Below are positions 34,683-46,171 of a DNA stretch of 64,000 bases, one piece after another. Within the stretch, counting starts at the first letter, position 1, and every line of letters begins with the position of its first letter. This DNA comes from Bactericera cockerelli. Its lineage: Eukaryota; Arthropoda; Insecta; Hemiptera; Triozidae. Position numbers and translations under genes: made by a program. The stretch covers positions 10,110,878-10,174,877 of the forward strand of contig CM044956.1 in NCBI GenBank assembly GCA_024516035.1, in the 5' to 3' direction. The notes under the pieces were generated by a model, which saw only the letters and a list, made by a program, of their open reading frames with translations, did not search any database and was not told where the DNA came from.

Positions 34683-34895
34683 TCTGGCTGGGGGACTATA
34701 AACAGGGAGTAGACCAGCAGTCTGGCTGGGGGACTATAAACAGGGAGTAGACCAGTATTGGCTTGGTTCTGGGGGCCCTTGTCAATTATTAGCCCCCTTG
34801 TAAAGACAGTGGTAGAAGTGCTGAGTCATTACTCCAATGTCTGGCAACCATCGTCCACGATGACGCCACCCTATGATGATGATGATGATAGTTTT
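34681..34895 (+). repeat. dispersed repeat with 38-bp tandem and (GAT)n end
   Basis: gtctggctgggggactataa is repeated at a 38-bp period (34681 and 34719). The rest matches 39160-39305 in reverse orientation. Both end in GAT/ATC runs, as a non-LTR 3' tail would. Confidence 0.75.
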
Positions 34896-35315
34896 ATATA
34901 ATATTACATACATATACCTAAGAATTTGGATTTCTAATATGAACCTAATAACAAAAATTTTAAATAGAACTCCCTATTTATTATTTGATATTCGAAATTT
35001 ACGTAAAGTTCTACACATCATTGAATTCATTGACCCCTCACTCGATACTTTGAACAAAAATATCATTGATCAACCCCGCGGAATCATGCAATTTTCTTCG
35101 AAATAAAAGTGTTTAAATTCAGAATGTAATACATTAAATCAGTGTAGTTTTAAATGCTAAATCACGTGGTAACTTTGGTTTTTCCATATTTAACACGTCT
35201 GTTCATATCTTAGCTCTTAATAAAACTGCTGTCTACCGAGAATCTCGCTCAAACACTACCTGTAGAAAAAGGACGTGTAAAATTTAGAAAGATAAATTAT
35301 ACAAAGTGATTTAAC

Positions 35316-35540
35316 ATGAAAAAGTACAGTGATTTGAGGTATCACACTATAGGTTTTCACAAGCCATCACACACTGTTGGTGATGGCTTGGTTCATCTCA
35401 CTGGCAATAGGGCCGCCAAGGCTTTCCTCTTTCAGAGGATTTCTTTTACGATCCAACGAGGTGCTACCTGCATTGGGTACATTGCCTCATGCAAGTGGGA
35501 TGGATCAAGTCTATCAACTGTGATTTTAATTGCCTTGTAA
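35316..35540 (+). pseudogene. peptide relic of unknown mobile element
   Basis: A 74-codon frame includes FLFQRISFTIQRG, similar to LLQQIRLAVQRG at 61264-61325. Family not recognised. Confidence 0.35.
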
Positions 35541-36459
35541 ATAAAAATAAAAAGTGATAGTTCACTATTTTAACACTTTTTCCCGAAGAAAAGTCCATGA
35601 TACCCGCAGGGTCGATCAAAGATTCGTTTCTTCAAAGTATCGAATGAAGGGTCAATTATGTGTAGAATTGGACGTAGATTTCGAATATCAATTTAATGGG
35701 TGAGTAGAAGAACCAGGAATGTCAAAAATCGACTTTTCAGGAAAGCAAAAATAAGATTTGTCTTATTTTTGCTTTCCTGATGCTAATGAGTATAATAAAA
35801 TTAAATTTTACATTCCTTGTTATTCGACAAGATTCTCACAACTAGGTACTAATACCGCTAGCAAAAGTGGTCAGTGATTTTGTTACATTCCTTATTTTAC
35901 ATCAGATTTTTTTTCCGCTTCCCCCACTTTAAAATCGAAAAAAAATATACTTCTAAGGGGTATTTCTCATTCATATTCACAGAGATTATAGAAAAAGGTA
36001 CATTCTTTCCTATTCTACGAAGAAAAAAAAATCGATTTTTGACATTCCTGGTTCTTCTACTCACCCATTCATATTAATAAATACGGGGTTCCATTTAAAA
36101 ACTGAAAGTTGATGCCTATTTCACTACTTTTGGGACACCCGACAGACTTTTCAATTCCGCCAAAAAATTGACGATCTTGCGTTAAAACTTCATTCAAAAA
36201 TTTGAGTCTCTATCTTGAGCTGTTAAAAAGATAAAAATCCGTCCCGGGACTTTTCGTTCACTCTGTATACTTGTAAATAAGGACGTGTGTAATTATTGTG
36301 TATGTGAATAAACTATTTGCATGATGGGAGTCCAAACGTCGAATCTAATAACACAGCTTAAACGGTAGTAGGTGTATTGACAACTGTCTACCTAGCCTAG
36401 GATAATAATCAGAACTATAAAACAAACACTTCTCAAGTTTGTGACTCGAATTTCACTGA

Positions 36460-36570
36460 AATTGCGCCGACTTGTACCCCAAAGGTCGGTGGTTCAGTTC
36501 AGCATAAATTTAGTAAAGCAAGTTTGATTAATTGTACCACATCTTCATTAACACAAATGTGATAACTTTC
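36460..36570 (+). mobile_element. SINE (family T), decayed
   Basis: Remains of the head (ttgtaccccaaaggtcggtg) and body (aaagcaagtttgattaattg). Confidence 0.6.
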
Positions 36571-36744
36571 TTGCTTTTTTTCCACTTTTTATATCTCGTA
36601 TCTAGTAAATTTGACTAAGGCTGCTTGAATGGTTTCCCCGAGACGAATGGCAGGAAAACAACTAGTCTCTTCTCTGACGAGCTACTCACCGCTTCTCTTC
36701 ACGATAAGTGAGTAGTGAGCATTTCCTATCGAAGCCACTCTATA

Positions 36745-36930
36745 TTTGAGCGTATACGTATTTTACGTAACTACCTTTGAGCGTATACGTATTTTACGTA
36801 ACTAGCTTTGAGCGTATACGTATTTTACGTAACTACCTTTGAACGTATACGTATTTTACGTAACTACCTTTGAGCGTACCTATACGTATTTTACGTAACT
36901 ACCTTTGAACGTAACCATACGTTTACGTAA
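36745..36930. repeat. 31-bp minisatellite, six units
   Basis: Unit tttgagcgtatacgtatttt + acgtaactacc; unit starts at 36745, 36776, 36807, 36838, 36869 and 36904. Each unit contains the inverted words acgta and tacgt, so single strands could fold. Confidence 0.93.
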
Positions 36931-37098
36931 ACAATTTAAATCCATACAAAATTCAAAGTACAAATACATGCCTTACCTATCCATATGTTCTTTTTTTTAC
37001 TACGCAGGGAAGATTCAAACTATCACTCTCTCAACTAAAAATAATCCCCATATTATATCATCCCAGTAATAAATATTAAATCATCTATATGGGCACTA

Positions 37099-37254
37099 CA
37101 GTCGGACCTGTATATAAGAGAACCGAAGAAAATTTTTTCTCTTATATCCTGGTTAACTCTTATTATAAAGAGGTTTTTTCCCTGATAAGAGAGGTAAGTT
37201 TGACCTGGAAATCGTTCTCTAATATCCAGGTTTCTCTTATATCTAGTTTTCTTT
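37099..37254. mobile_element. pogo-like MITE
   Basis: Begins cagtcggacctgtatataag and has inverted tctcttatatc-type ends. Related to 57477-57611. Confidence 0.65.
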
Positions 37255-38053
37255 TTTTTTAATAATGTAATAAATATATAATCTAATTTTTATTTATATG
37301 TAAAACATGGTGTCATCTCTTTTCATTGGAAGCACTGACAATATGCTTCCAGCATTGCCTCTTTGAGTGGCAATGCTGATTTGTTGAATTAGAAATTCAC
37401 TGGCTCTTAGATAAAAAAAAAAGTACATAGTTTTCAATCAGTATCAGTATAAAAAGAAAAGTGAGATGTTGTACTAGATGTACATGAATATCAGACTATT
37501 ATGTTAAGGACAAGCCTTTTTTTTATCTAGGGGCCGAGCGTCCTGGTCAATCTTGCCACCATCATTCAAGCACAGAAAAAAAGATAGAGAAAAAGCACAA
37601 CCCATTGCCTACCATGGGTAGCACATTTGCAAGACACTGGTATTGCCTGGGGTACCGGGGTTGCATATATGCTAGACAAGTCGCGTCGTCCCGACTTCTA
37701 GAGTCTGGGTAACAATAGTGCTACACAGATCAATGTATTTTAAATGCGTATAAATATTCTCTGGTCTCTGAGGAATGTCCAGTTACGTCTGGTTTTTGCA
37801 AATGTTGAAAACTCACAAAGTTATGATATTTTTTAAACAGTATTATACTTTTTTCCCTCAAATTGACATTTTTCTTGGTTTTTGGGTACCTACCTATATC
37901 ATGCTAATTATCCCAAGGAAATAAAGAAAACAATCGTTTTGGATCAAAATTATAATGGCATATTATTTTTTTCTTTATTTTAGAATGTTGAAGTAGTAAA
38001 AAGTTAGCAAACATACAATTTTTGTTAGAGAAAACAAGAATTAATTACAAATT
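37255..38053. other. no gene seen
   Basis: AT-rich with scattered repeat-like pieces (gtaccggggttgcatatatg near 37655). Confidence 0.35.
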
Positions 38054-38323
38054 GCCAGCGTCGATGGCATGTTGAATACACCGGTTCCCTTCAGAACACC
38101 GAAGTTAAGCGACATCCAGCGAGGTTAAGACTTGGATGGGTGACCATTAAAATTCTAATTCTCGTGACGTTGGCTTTTCCCGGCCCCACTCAGGCTGGGT
38201 GAGGTCAATGTGAGTAGCAGGTTTGTGAGTTTCCTGCGAATGGAGGGTAAAACCCCCGTCGTGATATGACCATGGCAGTTGAAAGCGACGTTAAACCCCA
38301 CTTAAAAAAAAAAATACAAATTG
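38046..38323 (+). mobile_element. 5S rRNA-derived SINE, full length with TSD
   Basis: Same head and body as the copy at 11915, with A tail to 38314. TACAAATTG occurs at 38046-38054 and 38315-38323. Confidence 0.9.
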
Positions 38324-38545
38324 TTAGTTCAATTATTAGTAGTACTCTAATTGAAGTAATGTTGAGAACTTTTTATATGTAATACCTACTTCGCTAATTA
38401 ACTTTACCCTTGGTATATTTTGTAATGAAAAGTAAAAATAAGATAATAATCTTATTTTTACTTTAAAAAGAAATTAAACTACTTAGATATGTAAAATAAA
38501 CGAGGACTGTATCTGAGGATACATGCATTGTGTTCACTCATGAAG

Positions 38546-38880
38546 TTAGTGCATTTGGTTGTAACAATCCAAGCAAAGCTGAGGTTGTTTCGGACAGGTG
38601 GGACAGAAAGTGTACACAGAGGTTCCTTTGCTTTTTGCATCATGTCGGGACATTCCATCTGCTCGCTTCTTAGCATAGCAGGAAGAACATAGACGTCTCA
38701 CTTTCACCCCCTCATCATTTATTCTTCTGATCAAATGATGTGCATCATCATCTCTTGCTGGGCGATTTCGTCTTTCACGTTCGGGTTGGTTGATATTCCA
38801 GAGCTCTGTAACCAACATTTCTCTGTATAATAATAATTCCGTGTCCGTGAGATAGGTATTGATACCTAAATCACGGTGGT
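38546..38880 (-). pseudogene. piggyBac-type transposase C-terminus
   Basis: A 90-codon frame from 38818, open further back to about 38880, ends in a cysteine-rich domain: CSSCYAKKRADG, then FCPTCPKQPQLCLDCYNQMH. The C-x2-C...C-x2-C-x5-C-x2-C arrangement is that of the zinc-binding tail of piggyBac transposases. The catalytic domain is missing, so this is a relic. A domesticated gene is unlikely at this length. Confidence 0.75.
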
Positions 38881-38935
38881 GAGAGGATTATATGGACGCC
38901 CAGATCCAATGTCTAGGCTCCTTTCATGTCCATTG

Positions 38936-39012
38936 ATTCTATTTGGTTTTAACGTCCTGACTTGAGGTACCCACATTAACCTCACCCAGCCTGGGTAGGG
39001 CCGGAATGAGGT
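38936..39012 (-). mobile_element. 5S-SINE body fragment
   Basis: ttttaacgtc, cattaacctcacccagcctg and ggccgg match the body of the 5S-derived SINE; the 5S head is absent. Confidence 0.6.
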
Positions 39013-39159
39013 AGACAGAAATTACAGAGAAATTTCGTATTTGCATTTTCTTTCTAGTAATCATACGATACAAAACCCATGCATTCACAACCGACATGCC
39101 CAACAAAATCTCAAATGCTCCTCTTCTATACCACTTGATCATCATCATCATGGGGTGGC

Positions 39160-39305
39160 GTCATCGAGAACGATGGTAGCCAGACAGTGGAGTAATGACT
39201 CAGCACTTCTACCACTGTCTATACAAGGAGGCTAATAATTGACAAGGACCCCCGAACCAAGCCAATGCTGGTCTACTCCCTGTTTTTAGTCCCCCACTTG
39301 ATACC
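39160..39305 (-). repeat. inverted copy of the repeat at 34681-34895
   Basis: Shares gagtaatgactcagcacttc and the Arg-Ser-less non-coding block through ggtctactccctgttt, in reverse orientation, with a short ATC run at its 5' side. Confidence 0.75.
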
Positions 39306-39499
39306 TTTTCTAATAGTTGTGGCGTACGAGCCCATTTCATCAGAAAGATCAATTTCAGCTTTACCTTGAATAAAGCCCAAACAAACATGTAATTTGCTAA
39401 ACAAAGTGGCTAGCATAATTATATGTTATACACGGTCCCCAGTGATCATAAGCATATTTGAACCTTCTTGGGTACCATGTATAGCATATAATAATGTTT

Positions 39500-39660
39500 C
39501 TTTGTGTTATTATGTCACAATTTTAGTGGGTAGCGTAGAATCATAGGACTTTACCACCTTAATTTACAATATCTTGTATTATTTTTTTGCCTAAGATTCT
39601 ACCACTGGTCGCTGCTTCACATTAAAGCAGCTACTCATTTTTCCTCACGAGGTAAGACAT
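39500..39660 (-). mobile_element. SINE body (family A)
   Basis: Matches 47233-47390 and 8005-8160 (cacaattttagtgggtagc, ctcacgaggta). The tRNA-like head is missing. Confidence 0.65.
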
Positions 39661-40260
39661 GTATAGCATATATGCAAGACAATTTGTCTAGCACATATGT
39701 TATACACGGTCCCTAGTGACAAGGAAATATGGGTTTATTGTCTGGGGGACCGCGTGTTGCACATAATAAATTATTCTAGACAGGTGATTTTGAGGAAAAT
39801 ACCCTTGGTCCCCAGGGCAAGTTTCATAAAAATGGCTTAGTAGGCAATGAGTTTTGATGTCGCACAAAAAGCACTAAGATGATGCACACGGTGATATCCA
39901 GTCAATCTAGTGATGAACAATCACATTTTTGAAGCAGAAGAGATCCTAATTTGTCGAGAAATGTTTTTCATCGGATCTCACTCCCGAAAAAAAGAGAGCG
40001 ATTACAATACGTTCTATACGTAGCTAATAGGTAATACTTTCTTTAATTGTTCTTATTAGAATTACTTTATATACATTTTCGGCTATTGATAAAGACGGCT
40101 ACTTTATATACCTACTATGACACACCTACTACGGCTAAAACCTACTATGATAAAAAAAAGTTAAAAAAAAAAACATTTCCCTAGTAAGAAGTAGGTATCG
40201 TCAAACTCAACACTCTCAACACAGCACTCCCCATACCACCCTGTATCACATTGAAATTGG
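39661..40260. other. no gene seen
   Basis: Contains repeated ggtccc-acatatgttatacac-type words near 39425 and 39700, probably a repeat fragment. Confidence 0.35.
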
Positions 40261-40725
40261 TCAGCAAAACAGAGCGGGCGGGGGGGGGGGGGAGAAGGCA
40301 GCGAGGCATTAGAAACATGGAGAGAGGGAGGGAGGAGGGAAACCTTTCTGTGAGTGTGCACAAGCGAGAGAGGAGGAGGGGGGGGGGGGGGGGGGGGGAG
40401 CGTCCTAATCTTCGCACCAAGGGGAGACTACAAAGCCTTGTAAGGCGAGACGATGGGTCTGGCTGGAGAGGGGAGAGAGAGGCATACGTCACACAAAATC
40501 AATACGAACGAACGCATCTCATCGTTCTCAAGCGAGGGGGGACAAGCGAGTGCTTTCAGGATGGTACTAAACCAAAACCATGCAGGGGATTGAGGAAGCG
40601 AGAGAGACAGAGAGAGAGAGGGTCGGGGTGAAATACGACCCCCCCCCCTTCGCTATCCTTAATAGTTCACCCGTAGCTTGGGAACGAGTTTTGAGTTTTC
40701 AGAATCCCTGTGTGTGTGTTCGGGT
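40261..40725. repeat. GA-rich GC island with long G runs
   Basis: Purine-rich plus strand with G runs of about 14 (near 40280) and 20 (40380-40400) and GAGA tracts. Open frames through it are low-complexity artefacts. Confidence 0.7.
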
Positions 40726-41577
40726 AGGGATGGGAAATCGATTTTTTTTTTTTTGGTTCGGATTTTTGTTTTCGATTGGAGTTGAACAATAATCGAAAGC
40801 AAAAGCGATTCGGTAATGAAATTATCAAATTGCTATCTCGATTGTTGTTGGATGGTTTGAGATATCCCATAGCATTCGGCCAAGGCTCAAATCCAAGCTG
40901 AGCCATCAAAATGATTACTGACGTGTGGTTGATCATAAAATGGTTCAGAAAACAATTCAATAAGAGAAAACCAAATGTTTCCTTGAGTTCGACAAGTCAC
41001 AATTATAAAATAATGTGAAATATAATTTTATTCAGGTAGCTAGGTATAATACGCCATTGAAACCCAGGGTAGGTACTTTAGCTACAGATCGACCTCAGTA
41101 GCTTAATCGATAAGGCGGCGGAAATGTAACCTGGAGGTCGGAGGTCTAAGTCCCAAGTTAGGCAAATATTTAGTAAAGCGAGTTTGAGTAGTTATCATGA
41201 TTGTCATTAACACAAACATGATAACTTTAACTTTTTTACTAATTTATTTATCGTATAGCTTTATTACACACCTCAAAGTGAGAAGACATATGTAATAAAC
41301 ATGCTCAGCAAATCTGATGGCAGTGATCGCCAATTTTTTTTACTAAGATAGACAGTAAAAAAAATAATAAGCGAGCACTGTGGCAGCTTTACTTATAATG
41401 ATAAGCATAGTTTGGTTATATTTAGTTCAACTTTATAAGACAGATATGTACTTAAAAAGCACAACTTTCAAAAAGATCTTTACTACTGATCCTTTATTTC
41501 CTTTTTAAAATCGACTCGAAATCGAAACAATAGAATCGGTTTTGGAGAAGGCTCAAGCAAGCCTTTCACTCATCCCT
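40726..41577. mobile_element. possible hAT-like element remnant
   Basis: tagggatgggaaatcgattt at the left and an inverted, degenerate counterpart (aaaatcgactcgaaat... cactcatccctgc) at the right suggest terminal inverted repeats. A family-T SINE lies inside. No transposase. Confidence 0.4.
41089..41229 (+). mobile_element. tRNA-headed SINE (family T)
   Basis: cgacctcagtagcttaatcg head, diverged B box, body agcgagtttgagtagtt. Confidence 0.75.
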
Positions 41578-42126
41578 GCTGTCCTGATAGCAACCTAGCC
41601 GTCTGTTGCGAGTCCTTTGTACTCCGTTCCCCCTCTTACATTAGTTTGTTTGTGCTCACTGATTCTTGCTCCTCTCTCTCCTCCTCCCCTTTCGCTCCTT
41701 CCCCCTCTCCCGTATGAGTTCCTGTTCCGCGCAAGCCTGCCTAACGGTTTCTCTGTACGTGTCCTTTTCCTTTGTGTGAACACCAATACCATATACAATA
41801 GCTACCGCTACCAGTTCTAACCGAATTTTCGCGTCCCTTCCTTCCCCCCAGATTAACCTCGAGTCGGCTGCAGACATCAGCTGTTCCCGTCTAGTCCTAT
41901 TCAATTCAGATTTCCCTGATTCTGATTGTACATTGTTGTTGAGAGGAGTCAAGGAATTTGATTTCATGAATCAGAGAATCACTGAGAATAATCATTTTCG
42001 GGACTTCTGTCAAAAGGAGTCTTGGAATTTGGTTTCAAGAATCACTATTAAAAAAAATCCCGCTTTGTCAAATAGCGTTTTGGATTTCCTTTAATATCTT
42101 CTAATTTTTATTCCTATAGGCTGATT
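41578..42126. other. CT-rich stretch then AT-rich DNA
   Basis: 41635-41715 is CT-rich, loosely mirroring the GA-rich island at 40261-40725. No gene. Confidence 0.4.
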
Positions 42127-42341
42127 GCAGATTTTTTTTTTAGGTGGGGTTTAACGTCGCTTTCAACTGCCATGGTCATATCACGACGGGGGTTTTACCC
42201 TCCATTCGCAGGAAACTCACAAACCTGCTACTCACATTGACCTCACCCAGCCTGAGTGGGGCCGGGAAAAGCCAGCGTCACGAGAATTAGAATTTGAATG
42301 GTCACCCATCCAAGTCTTAACCTCGCTGGATGCAGATTTTT
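42127..42341 (-). mobile_element. 5S-derived SINE, 5'-truncated, with TSD
   Basis: The body is complete but the head stops after the segment equivalent to cagcgaggttaagacttgg. GCAGATTTTT at 42127-42136 and 42332-42341. 5' truncation is a hallmark of LINE-driven insertion. Confidence 0.88.
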
Positions 42342-43990
42342 TAAACGAGTCTTAACATTATTTTATTCCATGAATCTCTTAGAATGATATATTACTATTC
42401 GTGTTCTAATGGTCATTTTTTTTGTATTACTTCTGCTTGTACCTTGACTTGTGTTAACAACTTTTATGTTGAAAGAACACCAATAAAACATTATCTTATC
42501 TTATCTAATCTTATCTTATTCACCAAGCATAATCATTTTGCGAACTGTCAATTGTGTCTTGGAATTTGGTTTCAGGAATTGCTAAGAATTAAAAAAATCA
42601 AAAGGATTCTTGGATTACCTATTTGATTTGATGAATTCTAATTCCTATAGACTGATTCGAATTGTTCAAAGGAGTCTTGAATAATTTGATTACATGAATT
42701 TCTTAAAACGGTTTCCATTTATGTTCTGATAGTCATGTGTACATCTAGTAAAACTTCTCAGTTTTCGGTTTATACTGATTTCAATGCAATTCTCAAATCA
42801 GAATATCAGATTACATTTTTGATTTCCGCGAGTTAGTCTTTGTTTTCTTTGTATTTCCCTTGCAGTACGAGTCAGTCCAATCTGAGTCAGCTGGAAAGCT
42901 CAACCATTCGGAATTATTAGTTAGTCTTGTTGCTAAAGTACTCTCGAGCCTTGTCAGTCCATTATCTAGTACACGTAAATGCGAAATGAAGTCACTGATT
43001 GGTTGACTCACTCACTGACCAGTATATCTGTTTGGTGGAAATACCTCAAACTGTTTTTTTTTTTTATAGATGTTTATTATATAACAAAGGTTTATAACAT
43101 CCTCAATTTGAGATTTTGAAGAGAAGTATCTCTTGAGATTTTGAAGAGAAGTATAAGTAGATACCTATATTCTATGCAGTAAGGAAACATTTTACAAAAT
43201 TCTCTTTTGTAGCATCGAGGAGGTGAGGGGAGGTTAAATTTGAAAATGGGGTGATGTTTGAAAGTTTTTAATAATAATTGGTAATAATAATAAAAATATC
43301 TTTATACAATCCAGAGAAGAAAAAAATGGATAGATAAATAATAAGTTTCTTTATTATCTAAGATAAGATAAAGGAAAGTAAAAAAGACTGGCGGTAATGA
43401 AGTACATACTGAGATCATATCTGCTTATTATCTGCAACTACCGTTTTAGCTGTACTTTTAGGTATTCATAAAAAAAAACAATTTTTTGGCGATTACAAAC
43501 GGGGTCGGCACACATTCCGTACACCTCCCCTATCACGCGGAGGTGGACATTTGCTTTGGTCAAATAATTTTATCCAACACCGAGGGCGGGTTTTTTTTTT
43601 CAATTTCGCTGGTCCGCTCCCTAATTATAGTCCCCTTACTAATCTATCAACGGATTGGTATTTTCGCTTTATATTTGTCTTATATTATGATTAGACAATT
43701 GACAAACATTATCTACTGATAACACAGAAAAACTTAGATTTGTAATTTGTAGCTTAAGGTACAGAAGAAATAAAAAAATTGAAATAAAAATACAGTGATA
43801 AAATTTGGGCATAAATCAAATTATACTAACTTTTATTTTATTGAGAAAGTTTAAGTTGAAAATCTTGAAAGATTTAAACAGAAAAAAATGTTACTTCCAA
43901 TGATTTATTTTTTTAATTTTAAGACCAATGTGTTTTTATATTATATAGATAAGTAGATAGTCTTATGTTAGATAGTTTTATATTTTTATA
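42342..43990. other. no gene seen
   Basis: Includes a (TCTTA)-like simple repeat at 42492-42520 and a 23-bp tandem near 43110-43155. Small frames lack signatures. Confidence 0.4.
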
Positions 43991-44027
43991 GTTAGGGAAA
44001 TGAATTGTAAGGTCTTCTTCTATATGC

Positions 44028-44861
44028 GTGTCTTCGGGAGTTGGGCAGGGTAGCCATTCTGGTCCTCTTCTTTTTAGCCTATTTTTCAACGATCTTCCCG
44101 GTGTTATTCAGAATTCTTATCTTCAAATGTTTGCGGATGATGTCAAAATCTACAAATCTATTTCTAACCATGATGACTGCAGGTTACTCCAGGGGGACCT
44201 GGATTCTTTTCATCGATGGCTCTCTTTAAATGGCCTGCAGTTAACACATAGCAAATGTGCCATCATGTGCTTTTCTCGACGTGCGCATCCTGTTGGTTTT
44301 GACTATCATCTGGATTCCAAATCTCTCAACAATGTAGACCAGATCAAAGATTTGGGAATCGAACTCGATCGCAAGCTTTCATTCATACCACACATTTCCG
44401 CGGTTTCTATGAGATGTCACCGTCTTCTTGGGTACATTTATCGATCATCTAAAGGTTTGTCTTCGATTTCTTTTCGTCTTCTTTACATTTCTCTTGTTCG
44501 TTCGCTATTAGAATACGCATGCGTCGTGTGGTCGCCATATTACAACGTACATGAGCTTTTGTTGGAGAGGGTGCAGAAGAAATTTCTCAATTACTTCAAC
44601 TACCGTCATCCGGATTCTTCTGCTAATCTTGATTCTCTTAGAGAGCGCCGTCATCAAGCTGATTCGAGGTTTCTACAAAAGCTCATCTCTGGCGAAGTTG
44701 ATTGTAGTGGTTTGTTGGGGCTCATTCCTTTTGATTGCCACCGGAGACTCAGGAGAGCCAACACATTCTACGTGACATCTTGTGACTCAAATTACAAGTA
44801 TTATGCTCCTCTCAACAGGATGTTAAGATCTGCTAACACCGATTGTGGATTTGATTTTTAA
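44028..44861 (+). pseudogene. 5'-truncated non-LTR reverse transcriptase
   Basis: A 277-codon frame starting in the middle of an RT domain: GVGQGSHSGPLLFSLFFNDL, then FADDVKIY (the catalytic box, with Phe for Tyr in YADD), GLQLTHSKC and KDLGIELD. It continues with the thumb and C-terminal part (LVRSLLEYACVVWSPY, ERVQKKFLNY). Motifs fit the Jockey/CR1/I group. Endonuclease, ORF1 and the first RT motifs are absent and the upstream boundary is near 43995. The 3' UTR runs to about 45056 and ends in ATT repeats. Open but not autonomous. Confidence 0.88.
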
Positions 44862-45056
44862 AACAATTGTGATATATATTGTAGAGTATTTTAATGTCTT
44901 TCGATTACCATTTACCATTTATGTGTTGCGTTGTTTTTTTTTTTTTTTTTTTTTTTTTTTGTGTATCTGCATTGATTATTGTTTTATTGTACAAAGAGCT
45001 CTGATGCTCGTTAATAAATGAACCGGTACACCCGGTATTATTATTATTATTAAATT
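44862..45056 (+). other. 3' UTR and tail of the LINE
   Basis: A long T run (44935-44960), ggtacacccggtatt and a terminal ATT array typical of some non-LTR 3' ends. Confidence 0.6.
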
Positions 45057-45110
45057 AGCTAGTACAGGGTAAATATGCCCGTATATTGTTCAAATAAATA
45101 AATAAACCGA

Positions 45111-45242
45111 ATGAACGTTGATGACAACACACCCAAGCGAGTCTCAGAAAAGAAGCAAAAGCTGGACCTTAACATGAGCAGAATGAACCTACATCATACT
45201 AATATCCAGGTCTTCGGTGATCTTGAGAGACCCAATCTTTAA
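45111..45242 (+). CDS. short unrecognised open frame
   Basis: 43 codons (MNVDDNTPKRVSEKKQKL... ERPNL) with non-repetitive, protein-like composition, standing out from AT-rich flanks. There is no clear splice acceptor or promoter. It may be a fragment of a gene or retrocopy. Not identified. Confidence 0.2.
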   Translation: MNVDDNTPKRVSEKKQKLDLNMSRMNLHHTNIQVFGDLERPNL

Positions 45243-46136
45243 GTTTGATGTCCTCAAAGTCATTGGTTTCAAGTATTTATAGCTGGCTTACTTCATAGAA
45301 AACTCTCTTGAATGATATTTTCACTTACGCTGTTTATTTGTTTTATATAGGAAATGACAAATTATATGGTACCATATTATACAGTTGAAATAAAGTTGAT
45401 GTGGTACAAATGTCATGAAGGAGAAGTAGCCTAATGGCTACACTCTTTGAAAAAAAATTGTTCATATAAACCTAAGTCCATTCATTTTTGGAGAAAAAAA
45501 ATAATAAATAATTAGGTTTGTTAGGTTTAAAAAGTATTTTTTTTAAATTAAAATAAACAACTCAAGCAAACTTTTTTTACATGCCATAATGATAAAATGT
45601 CTCATTTCAAGGGTGATGTTTTTTTTAAATAATAAATGCTAGGTAATTAAAAAAATAGTGATGGTCTCTCAATTTTGAATTATTTTTGTAAAACAGAAAG
45701 ATTTATTGACCTGGACAGGTATCAAATTTGAAACACGAGAACAGGAAACAGATTTGACCAAGCAGTTGTTGGGTTTCTAATGAATCATTTCAGAGGAAAC
45801 TTCCACACTACCTTGGTCACATGATTGTGGTCCAAATGTTTTCAAATGAAACCATGTCCAGTCAAAAAAATATGCAAAAGAAAAAAATCATTACCTAAGA
45901 GATATTTAATTTAAATGTAGGTGGTAACTAATAACTTAATTAAATAAAATCTAACTAAACAAGCTGTATTTATGTTATTAATTCAATAAGAACTGAACAA
46001 TATATTTCTGAAAAGAACAAGGGGAAAACAAGTGATGCAACAAGAATAACTCAAAAAATAAGATAACTGTTATATTGACAACATATTAAAATTGAATTCA
46101 GCGCGAAAAAAGCTGTAGAAAATTATTTAAATTATC

Positions 46137-46171
<35 letters not shown>

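Larger units (their letters stand above)
34377..36268. mobile_element. TIR element with nested inverted repeats
   Basis: Left end acagagtgagcgaaaagtcc and right end ggacttttcgttcactctgt are inverted over roughly 180 bp. Inside are a perfect 55-bp hairpin (34563-34682), a 20-bp hairpin (35737-35780) and a 38-bp inverted pair (35695-35732 with 36032-36069). A segment at 34960-35110 is inverted relative to 35580-35700. No transposase seen. Confidence 0.8.

Noticed and set aside
36745..36930. CRISPR array
   Set aside because: Units are contiguous without spacers and the DNA is eukaryotic.
40161..40631. Several 60-130-codon frames in the GA-rich island
   Set aside because: Products of G and GA runs; composition is pure repeat.
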